DNA from: Alphaproteobacteria bacterium
GTDB lineage: Bacteria > Pseudomonadota > Alphaproteobacteria > Rhodospirillales > Rhodospirillaceae
Assembly (NCBI GenBank): GCA_003250275.1
Contig: QKGW01000429.1
Span: 1 to 7,978 of the forward strand
Direction: 5' to 3'
Length of the DNA stretch: 7,978 bases
The translations under genes and the position numbers were made by a program. This document shows, piece after piece, positions 1-5,520 of this stretch (the stretch's first letter is position 1; the number at the start of each line of letters is the position of its first letter). The notes beneath the pieces were generated by a model, which saw only the letters and a program-made list of their open reading frames with translations, was not told where the DNA came from and searched no databases.

Positions 1-146
1 CTTGACAGCGCCGCTCGGGGTGTGGAACTCTGGGTTGAAAGTGGACGCGACGGGAGGGGTACGCAAACCCAAGACACGGCAACGGGAACGCCGACGGCTG
101 GCCGAACAACCACAACAGGCCGCGGCGCACAAACCCGATCCGCATC

Positions 147-163
147 AAGGAGATCACGTCTTG
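147..163 (+). promoter_or_regulatory. Ribosome binding site and TTG start of the sigma-54 activator
   Basis: AAGGAG at 147-152 is followed after 8 nt by TTG at 161-163, in frame with the regulator. No ATG or GTG between here and the PocR domain has a comparable Shine-Dalgarno sequence, so this site decides the start. A TTG start may keep expression of the activator low. Confidence 0.75.
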
Positions 164-2308
164 GCCAAGCTGCTCGACAGCCAGCACGGATCGCCAGTGG
201 ATGAAGACCTAGAAGAACAAACACACATCGCGCTGACCGATCTTTTCGATATCGGACAACTGCAAAGGGTCCAAAACGCGTTTTCGGATGCCACCAAAGT
301 GGCATCGATCATGACCAACCCGGACGGCACCCCTGTCACGGCGCCGTATCGGTTCTGCCGTCTCTGCAAGGACGTCATCCGCAAGACCAAGAAGGGGCGG
401 TGCAACTGCTTCTACTCGGACGCGGTGATCGGCAAGCAGAGCCCCGGCGGCCCGATCGTCCAGACCTGCCTCTCGGGCGGCATCTGGGACGCGGGCGCGA
501 GCATCAGCGTCGGCGGCCGCCACATCGGCAATTTTCTGATGGGGCAGGTGAAGAACGAGCTGATCGCCGAGGACGAGCTGATCGGCTACGCGCGCGAGAT
601 CGGCGCCGACGAAGCGGACTTCGCCAAGGCGCTTCAGGAAGTGCCGACGATGTCGCTCGAGCAGTTCCGCGAGATCGCGCAGCTCGGCTTCGTCATCGCC
701 AACGAACTTTCCAACCAGGCGCACCAGAGCCTGCGCCAGAGGCGGCACATCGTCGCACTGAGGAAGGTCGAGGGCGCGCTCAAGGAAAGCTCGGAGCGCC
801 TCCAGCTTCTCCTCGACCTCAATAACGCGATCGTCTCGAACCTCGAAATCAACGCCCTCGTCAAGCTCATCCCGGCGCGGGTGCGCGCGGTGATGCAGTG
901 CGATTCCGTCTATCTCTCGATGCCCGACGACGGCGGCAAGAACTTCGTGGTGCGGGGGCTGGATTTCCCCGCTTCCAAGGGGTACCTGCGCGAGGGCGCG
1001 GTGCTCGAAATCTTCGGTTCCGAGGCCGGGCGCGCCTTCTCCGAGGGCAAGGCGATGCGCTGCGGCACCGAGATTAAGGGGCAGAACCCCAACGTCCGCC
1101 GCATCGTGTTCGGCGAGGGCTTCCGCTCGGAATGCATGATCCCGGTCGCCGCGGGCGAAGAGAAGCTCGGCGTGCTGCACCTTTCCGACACCCGTCCCGA
1201 TCGCTTCTCCGCGCAGGACGTGAGCTTCCTCGCCCAGGTCGCCGGGCAGATCGCGATCGCGCTCGGCAATGCGTTGAAGTATCAGAAACTCTCCGATACC
1301 CGCCAGCGCCTCGCCGACGAGAACTCCTACCTCACCCGCGAAATCCAGTCGGGCGAGCGGTTCAAGGAGATCGTCGGCGACAGTCCGGAGATCCGCAAGG
1401 TGCTCGCCCACGTCGCCACCGTCGCCGATACCGACATGACGGTGATGATGAACAGCGAGACCGGCACCGGCAAGGAGCTGTTCGCGCGCACCATCCACAA
1501 TCTCTCGACGCGCCGCGACCGCATGTTCGTCAAGCTGAACTGCGTCGCGATCCCCGCCGGATTGCTGGAAAGCGAGCTTTTCGGCCACGAGAAGGGTGCG
1601 TTCACCGGCGCGCACGAGCGCAAGATCGGGCGCTTCGAGGTCGCCAACGGCGGCACCCTGTTCCTCGACGAAATCGGCGACTTCCCGGTCGAGCTTCAGC
1701 CCAAGCTCCTGCGCGTGCTGCAGGAGCAGGAGTTCGAGCGCGTCGGTTCGACCAAGCCGATCCGCGTCAACGTGCGGGTGATCTCGGCGACCAACCGCGA
1801 TCTCGAAGAGATGATGCGGGCCAACCAGTTCCGCGCCGATCTCTACTACCGCCTCAACGTCTTCCCGATCCGCATCCCGCCGTTGCGGGAGCGGCGCGAC
1901 GATATCCCCAAGCTCGTCACCTACTTCGTCAATCTCTACGCGCGCAAGATGAACCGGCCGATCCGCCGCATCCCGCCCGCGGTGATGGAGGCGATGGCGC
2001 GCTACGACTGGCCGGGCAACGTCCGCGAACTGCAGAACCTGGTGCAGCGCGCGGTGATCCTCTCGCCCGGTGACGAACTGGTCTCGCCGTTCTCGGCGTT
2101 GCGCGAGCCGGAGCCGATGGTCGAGCGCGGTCTCGACGAACGCCTCGTCGACGTCGAACGCAGCCACATCCTTCAGGTCTTGAAGGAATCGGGCGGCGTG
2201 CTCGGGGGCGAGAACGGCGCCGCGGCGCGGCTCGGCATCCCGCGCACGACGCTGATCTACAAGATGCGCCGCCTCAGCATTCCGCGGAGCTTCGGCGGCG
2301 GATCGTAG
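161..2308 (+). CDS. Sigma-54-dependent transcriptional activator, PocR-GAF-AAA+-Fis architecture
   Basis: Bacterial enhancer-binding protein of 715 aa, probably the activator of the downstream operon. Residues about 20-190 form a PocR-type sensory domain with cysteines at 66, 69, 81, 83 and 103 and the ending GNFLMGQV. Residues about 215-375 resemble a GAF domain. The AAA+ sigma-54 interaction domain follows: P-loop SETGTGKE at 432-439, the GAFTGA loop that contacts sigma-54 at 479-484, Walker B FLDE ending at D503-E504, and FRADLYYRL with arginines 558 and 564. A Fis-type helix-turn-helix fills about 667-710. The open frame continues to position 2, but I choose TTG 161 because a perfect AAGGAG lies 8 nt upstream and the extra N-terminal residues look like low-complexity non-coding translation. 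PocR domains are predicted sensors of simple hydrocarbon derivatives; in enterics PocR itself is an AraC-type protein, so here the sensor sits on a sigma-54 activator, functionally resembling DhaR. The exact ligand is unknown. Confidence 0.93.
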   Translation: MAKLLDSQHGSPVDEDLEEQTHIALTDLFDIGQLQRVQNAFSDATKVASIMTNPDGTPVTAPYRFCRLCKDVIRKTKKGRCNCFYSDAVIGKQSPGGPIVQTCLSGGIWDAGASISVGGRHIGNFLMGQVKNELIAEDELIGYAREIGADEADFAKALQEVPTMSLEQFREIAQLGFVIANELSNQAHQSLRQRRHIVALRKVEGALKESSERLQLLLDLNNAIVSNLEINALVKLIPARVRAVMQCDSVYLSMPDDGGKNFVVRGLDFPASKGYLREGAVLEIFGSEAGRAFSEGKAMRCGTEIKGQNPNVRRIVFGEGFRSECMIPVAAGEEKLGVLHLSDTRPDRFSAQDVSFLAQVAGQIAIALGNALKYQKLSDTRQRLADENSYLTREIQSGERFKEIVGDSPEIRKVLAHVATVADTDMTVMMNSETGTGKELFARTIHNLSTRRDRMFVKLNCVAIPAGLLESELFGHEKGAFTGAHERKIGRFEVANGGTLFLDEIGDFPVELQPKLLRVLQEQEFERVGSTKPIRVNVRVISATNRDLEEMMRANQFRADLYYRLNVFPIRIPPLRERRDDIPKLVTYFVNLYARKMNRPIRRIPPAVMEAMARYDWPGNVRELQNLVQRAVILSPGDELVSPFSALREPEPMVERGLDERLVDVERSHILQVLKESGGVLGGENGAAARLGIPRTTLIYKMRRLSIPRSFGGGS

Positions 2309-2331
2309 GCGCGCGTGACGGTGCGGAAACC

Positions 2332-2360
2332 GGCGGCGGGGAGGTTGTCTCCCTGCCGCC
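2332..2360 (+). terminator. Hairpin after the regulator gene, probable terminator
   Basis: A 12-bp stem (left arm 2332-2343, right arm 2349-2360, one G.T pair at 2338/2354) closes a 5-nt loop, GTTGT. It begins 23 nt after the regulator stop codon. Stem strength and position fit a terminator separating the regulator from the operon. The following bases, TTCGTGTG, are a poor U-tract, so termination may be partial or assisted. Confidence 0.6.
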
Positions 2361-2419
2361 TTCGTGTGCGCGGGGCCTACCCTATCGCGCGGGTTGATCA
2401 CCCGATTCCGGGCGGGCGA

Positions 2420-2427
2420 GGTGTCGA
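2420..2427 (+). repeat. Extra GGTGTCGA half-site
   Basis: This is an exact copy of the left arm of activator site 1, in direct orientation and 14 bp upstream of it, with no matching right arm. It could be a weak extra contact for the activator or a leftover of repeat turnover. Confidence 0.4.
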
Positions 2428-2433
2428 AAATCC

Positions 2434-2453
2434 GGTGTCGAAACGTCGACACC
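2434..2453 (+). promoter_or_regulatory. Palindromic candidate upstream activator site 1
   Basis: GGTGTCGA-N4-TCGACACC is a perfect 8+8 bp inverted repeat with spacer AACG. Its centre lies about 163 bp upstream of the predicted transcription start, a usual distance for a sigma-54 enhancer. It shares TGTCGA-N4-TCGAC with the second site 33 bp downstream. Assignment to the neighbouring Fis-type activator is inference. Confidence 0.65.
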
Positions 2454-2468
2454 GCGACTCCGGAGCGC

Positions 2469-2484
2469 TGTCGACGCGTCGACG
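2469..2484 (+). promoter_or_regulatory. Palindromic candidate upstream activator site 2
   Basis: TGTCGA-CGCG-TCGACG repeats the architecture of site 1 with one outer mismatch; the inner 14 bp (2470-2483) are perfectly palindromic. Its centre is 33 bp, about three helical turns, from that of site 1, so two dimers could bind on the same face of the DNA. Confidence 0.62.
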
Positions 2485-2562
2485 CTCCCCACCTGAAATT
2501 ATTTCCATAATGGCTTTACCCCCAGACCGAACCCCCGGGCGTCGTTGGCGTTCGGAGAAATT

Positions 2563-2578
2563 TTCATCGTCGGATGAA
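2563..2578 (+). repeat. Inverted repeat TTCATC-N4-GATGAA next to the -24 element
   Basis: A perfect 6+6 bp inverted repeat with a 4-bp spacer ends 2 bp before the sigma-54 promoter. It has the same arm and spacer geometry as the upstream palindromes but a different sequence, so it may bind another protein, such as a repressor or accessory factor. Chance is not excluded for 6-bp arms. Confidence 0.3.
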
Positions 2579-2580
2579 TC

Positions 2581-2596
2581 TGGTACGCGATGTGCA
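2581..2596 (+). promoter_or_regulatory. Sigma-54 (RpoN) -24/-12 promoter of the pdu operon
   Basis: TGGTACG-N4-GTGCA matches the consensus TGGCACG-N4-TTGCW at all but two defined positions. The invariant GG (2582-2583) and GC (2594-2595) are separated by exactly 10 nt. Transcription would start near 2607, leaving a leader of about 68 nt before pduA. The gene just upstream encodes a sigma-54 activator with an intact GAFTGA loop, and palindromic enhancer candidates lie 130-163 bp upstream of the start, which strongly supports the call. Confidence 0.85.
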
Positions 2597-2629
2597 CCTC
2601 TACCCATTAGGGCGGCCCGTGTGTCGCCA

Positions 2630-2645
2630 GCCATGGTTGCATGGC
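2630..2645 (+). other. Small hairpin in the pduA leader
   Basis: GCCATG-GTTG-CATGGC forms a 6-bp stem with a 4-nt loop inside the predicted leader RNA, ending 18 nt before the imperfect Shine-Dalgarno AGAGGTG of pduA. A role in RNA stability or translation is possible but unproven. Confidence 0.3.
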
Positions 2646-2674
2646 CACAGAACCCGTTCTGACAGAGGTGTCAC

Positions 2675-2953
2675 ATGACGAAAGAGTCCCTGGGGATGGT
2701 CGAGACCCGCGGTCTGGTCGCGAGCATCGAAGCGGCCGACGCGATGGTGAAGGCGGCGAACGTCGTCCTCGTCGGCCAGGAGAAAATCGGCGCGGGCCTC
2801 GTGACCGCGATGGTCCGCGGCGACGTGGGCGCGGTGAAGGCCGCGACCGACGCCGGTGCTGCCGCCGCCGCCAAGGTCGGCGAAGTGGTTTCGGTCCACG
2901 TCATTCCGCGCCCGCACGCGGATGTCGAGAAGATCGTGCCGCAGGGCAGCTGA
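2675..2953 (+). CDS. pduA: BMC hexameric shell protein PduA
   Basis: Single-domain BMC-H protein of 92 aa, the usual length, very close in sequence to PduA of enteric bacteria. It forms hexagonal facets whose central pores let diols in and hold back aldehyde. Visible landmarks are MVETRGL at 8-14, EAADAMVKAANV with edge lysine K26 at 19-30, pore loop KIGAG at 37-41, MVRGDVGAVKAATDAGAAA at 46-64, and VIPRPHADVEKI with R79 at 76-87. PduA of Salmonella has serine at pore position 40; here it is alanine. The gene starts at ATG 2675 after AGAGGTG and is the first of the operon, 79 bp from the sigma-54 promoter. Because PduA and PduJ are near-identical families, a second paralogue may lie beyond the window; position first in the operon favours PduA. 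Confidence 0.96.
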   Translation: MTKESLGMVETRGLVASIEAADAMVKAANVVLVGQEKIGAGLVTAMVRGDVGAVKAATDAGAAAAAKVGEVVSVHVIPRPHADVEKIVPQGS

Positions 2954-3000
2954 GAACCGCCGCTCGCCTGAAAAAGCCCCTTTCCGTGGAGGAATAGTCG

Positions 3001-3804
3001 ATGTCAGACCAGATGGTGGTTGATCAAGTTCTGAAGGAAGTCATGAAAAGGGTCGGCGCGACGCCCTCCGCGCCGGCGAACCCGGCGGCCGCGCTCGCTG
3101 CCGCCACCGGCGACCTCGCGCAGCTCACCGAATACATCGGGTGCGGCCCGGGCGACACCCAGGGCATCGTGATCGCCAACCTCGACCCGCAGGTCCACGA
3201 GATTCTCGGGTTCGATCCCAAATTCCGTTCGATCGGCGTGATCGGCGGGCGCACCGGTGCCGGGCCGCAGCTGATGGCCGCCGACGAGGCGATCAAGGCG
3301 ACCAACACCGAGATCATCATGATCGAGATGCCGCGCGACACCAAGGGCAGCGCGGGTCACGGCAACCTCATCGTGTTCGGCGCGGAAGACGTTTCCGACG
3401 CGCGCCGCGCCGTCGAGGTGACGCTGCAATGCCTGCCGAAGTACTTCGGCGACGTCTACGGCAACGACCAGGGCTACACCGAGAACCAGTACACCGCACG
3501 CGCGAGCAAGGTGCTCAACACCGCGTTCGGCGTGCCGGAAGGCAAAGCCTTCGGCCTCATCCTCGGCGCGCCGGCGGTGATCGGCATGTTGATGATCGAC
3601 GCCGCGGTGAAGGCCGCCGACGTGGAAGTGCTCGGCGTCGGCACGCCGAAGAAGAACACCTCCTTCTCCAACGAAGTGTTCATCTGGGTCACCGGCGATT
3701 CCGGTGCGGTGCGGCAGGCGGTGATCGCCGGGCGCGAGGTCGGCAACAAGCTGCTGTGCGCCTGGGGTCAGGAACCCAAGTCGGCGGGCACCCCGTACAT
3801 CTGA
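3001..3804 (+). CDS. pduB: BMC trimeric shell protein PduB
   Basis: Tandem BMC-domain (BMC-T) shell protein of 267 aa; Salmonella PduB has 270. Trimers act as pseudohexameric tiles. Residues 1-18 form an amphipathic helix, followed by an Ala/Pro linker to about 40 and then the two BMC domains. Family landmarks include GGRTGAG at 82-88, DTKG at 113-116 with GHG at 119-121, QYTARAS in the second half, and SFSNE at 221-225. GGAGGA at 2988-2993 lies 7 nt before the ATG, and the gene is 47 bp after pduA. In Salmonella the same gene also makes the shorter PduB' from an internal Met near residue 38. Here codons 16-56 contain no ATG, GTG or TTG, so only the long form seems possible. The N-terminal extension of PduB is known to link shell to enzyme core. 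Confidence 0.96.
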   Translation: MSDQMVVDQVLKEVMKRVGATPSAPANPAAALAAATGDLAQLTEYIGCGPGDTQGIVIANLDPQVHEILGFDPKFRSIGVIGGRTGAGPQLMAADEAIKATNTEIIMIEMPRDTKGSAGHGNLIVFGAEDVSDARRAVEVTLQCLPKYFGDVYGNDQGYTENQYTARASKVLNTAFGVPEGKAFGLILGAPAVIGMLMIDAAVKAADVEVLGVGTPKKNTSFSNEVFIWVTGDSGAVRQAVIAGREVGNKLLCAWGQEPKSAGTPYI

Positions 3805-3840
3805 ACGGACGCCCGGCAACCAGACTGAGGAGCCTGCAAC

Positions 3841-5508
3841 ATGGCAAAACGGCAAAAGAGGTTTGAGGTTTTGGCGGAGCGTCCGATCAACAAGGACGGC
3901 TTCATCAAGGAATGGGTCGACGTCGGCCTGGTGGCGATGGAAAGCCCCAACGATCCGAAGCCCTCGATCAAGATCGAGAACGGCATCGTCGTCGAGCTCG
4001 ACGGCAAGCGCCGCGACGATTTCGACATGATCGACTTCTCGATCGCCGACTACTGCATCGACAAGCGCGTCGCCGAGGAGGCGATGGCGATCGATAGCCT
4101 GAAGTTCGCGCGGATGCTCGTCGACATCAACGTGCCGCGTAAGGAACTCGTGCGTCTCTCGGTCGGCATGACCCCGGCGAAGCTGGTGGCGGTGCTGCGC
4201 GAACTCAACGTCGTCGAACTGATGATGGCGATGCAGAAGATGCGCTCGCGCAAGCCGCCGATGAACCAGGCGCACGTCACCAACGTCAAGGACTGCGCGC
4301 CCTTGCTCGCCGCCGATGCGGCCGAGGCCGGCTATCGCGGCTTCGCCGAGATCGAGACCACGGTGGGCATCGCCCGCTACGCCCCGATGAACGCGCTCGC
4401 GCTCCTCGTCGGCGGTCAGGTCGGGCGTCCCGGCACGCTGTCGCAATGCGCGGTCGAGGAAGCGGCCGAGCTCAACATGGGTATGCGCGGCTTCACCGCG
4501 TACGCCGAAACCGTTTCCGTCTACGGCACCGAGCAGGTGTTCATCGACGGCGACGACACGCCGTGGTCGAAGTTCTTCCTCGCCTCGGCGTATGCCTCGC
4601 GCGGCCTCAAGATGCGCTACACCTCGGGCACCGGCTCGGAGGTTCTGATGGGCTATGCCGAGCGCAAGTCCATGCTCTACCTCGAAATCCGCTGCATCAT
4701 GGTGACCAAGGGCGCGGGCGTGCAGGGCCTGCAGAACGGCTCGATCAGCTGCATCGGCGTGCCCGGCGCGGTTCCCGCGGGCATCCGCGCGGTTCTCGCC
4801 GAGAACCTCGCCACCGTGCTGCTCGACCTGGAAGTCGCCTCCGGCAACGACCAGACCTTCACCCACTCGATCGAGCGCAACACCGCCCGGATGCTGATGC
4901 AGTTCCTCCCCGGAACCGACTTCATCTTCTCGGGCTACGCCGCCGAACCGAACTACGACAACATGTTCGCCGGTTCGACGCACGACGTCGACGACTACGA
5001 CGACTACCTCGTCCTGCAGCGCGACTTGCAGGTCGACGGCGGCTTGAAGCCGGTCACCGAGGAAGGCGTGATCGCGGTGCGCAACAAGGCCGCGCGCGCG
5101 CTTCAGGCGGTATTCGAGGAACTCGGGCTGCCGACGATCACCGACGACGAAGTCGAACGTGCGACCTACGCGCACGGTTCGAAGGATATGGGCGACCGCA
5201 ACGTCAACGAGGACCTTCGGGCGATCGACGACTTCATGAAGCGCGGCTCCACCGGTCTCGACGTCGTCCGGGCGCTCGCCAAGCGCGGCTTCCCCGACGT
5301 TGCCGCGTCGGTTCTCGAAATGCAGAAGGCCAAGGTGGCGGGCGACTACCTGCAAACCTCCGCGGTCTTCGACGAGAACTTCAACGTGATCAGCGCGATC
5401 AACCACCCGAACGACTACGAGGGCCCCGGCACCGGCTATCGCCTCAGCGGCGAGCGCTGGGAGATGTTGAAGAACATCCCGCGCGCCATCGACGCCTCGC
5501 AGATCTAG
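3841..5508 (+). CDS. pduC: B12-dependent diol/glycerol dehydratase large (alpha) subunit PduC
   Basis: Catalytic subunit of 555 aa (family about 554) that converts 1,2-propanediol to propionaldehyde, or glycerol to 3-hydroxypropionaldehyde, by adenosylcobalamin radical chemistry in a TIM barrel. Residues matching the substrate, ion and catalytic site of the Klebsiella oxytoca enzyme are all present, shifted by two: Q143, H145, E172, E223, Q298, S303, D337, Q338 and S364. Other landmarks are QAHVTNVKD, TPWSKFFLAS, GVQGLQNGS and PNYDNMFAGS. GAGGAG at 3827-3832 sits 8 nt before the ATG. Several stretches (ELDGKRRD, IADY, YTSGTGSE, LDLEVAS, STGLDVV) look more like glycerol dehydratase DhaB than enteric PduC, while the flanking shell genes favour a Pdu role. 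Dehydratase identity is very sure; preferred substrate is not. Confidence 0.97.
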   Translation: MAKRQKRFEVLAERPINKDGFIKEWVDVGLVAMESPNDPKPSIKIENGIVVELDGKRRDDFDMIDFSIADYCIDKRVAEEAMAIDSLKFARMLVDINVPRKELVRLSVGMTPAKLVAVLRELNVVELMMAMQKMRSRKPPMNQAHVTNVKDCAPLLAADAAEAGYRGFAEIETTVGIARYAPMNALALLVGGQVGRPGTLSQCAVEEAAELNMGMRGFTAYAETVSVYGTEQVFIDGDDTPWSKFFLASAYASRGLKMRYTSGTGSEVLMGYAERKSMLYLEIRCIMVTKGAGVQGLQNGSISCIGVPGAVPAGIRAVLAENLATVLLDLEVASGNDQTFTHSIERNTARMLMQFLPGTDFIFSGYAAEPNYDNMFAGSTHDVDDYDDYLVLQRDLQVDGGLKPVTEEGVIAVRNKAARALQAVFEELGLPTITDDEVERATYAHGSKDMGDRNVNEDLRAIDDFMKRGSTGLDVVRALAKRGFPDVAASVLEMQKAKVAGDYLQTSAVFDENFNVISAINHPNDYEGPGTGYRLSGERWEMLKNIPRAIDASQI

Positions 5509-5513
5509 GAGGA
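5506..5513 (+). promoter_or_regulatory. Shine-Dalgarno of pduD overlapping the pduC stop
   Basis: TAGGAGGA contains the pduC stop codon (5506-5508) and the pduD ribosome binding site, with 8 nt to the ATG. A terminating ribosome covers the site, which favours reinitiation and coupled synthesis. Confidence 0.8.
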
Positions 5514-5520
5514 ACCGACC

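Larger units (their letters stand above)
2309..2674 (+). promoter_or_regulatory. Regulatory intergenic region between activator and pduA
   Basis: This 366-bp gap contains no convincing gene. From left to right it holds a terminator-like hairpin (2332-2360), a half-site (2420-2427), two palindromic candidate activator sites (2434-2453 and 2469-2484), an AT-rich patch (2495-2511) unusual in this G+C-rich DNA, a 6-bp inverted repeat with wide spacing (2527-2532 and 2550-2555), a tight inverted repeat (2563-2578), a sigma-54 promoter (2581-2596) and a leader of about 68 nt with a small hairpin (2630-2645). I see no cobalamin riboswitch: the leader is too short and lacks a B12 box. Confidence 0.7.

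Noticed and set aside
2..7. TTGACA at the left edge as a sigma-70 -35 box for the regulator
   Set aside because: At 16-18 bp spacing the sequence reads GGAACT/GAACTC, not a credible -10 box, and the site is at the window edge.
209..2452. Long open frame of 747 codons on the minus strand across the regulator gene
   Set aside because: It is antisense to a gene with clear PocR, GAF, AAA+ and Fis motifs; its translation is Arg/Asp/Ala/Val-rich with no recognisable domain, typical of antisense frames in G+C-rich coding DNA.
2527..2555. Inverted repeat CCGAAC-N17-GTTCGG upstream of the promoter
   Set aside because: Arms of 6 bp with a 17-bp spacer are expected by chance in G+C-rich DNA, and no related copy occurs nearby.
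2633..2662. Nine-codon upstream reading frame (MVAWPQNPF) in the pduA leader
   Set aside because: No ribosome binding site precedes it and it has no run of regulatory codons; its ATG lies within the leader hairpin, so it is probably chance.
2607..2674. Cobalamin riboswitch in the leader
   Set aside because: The predicted leader is only about 68 nt and has no B12-box-like sequence or multi-stem fold.
2641..2997. Plus-strand frame of 118 codons starting in the pduA leader and overlapping pduA
   Set aside because: It has no Shine-Dalgarno sequence, is rich in Arg/Gly/Asp, and pduA in another frame is unmistakable.
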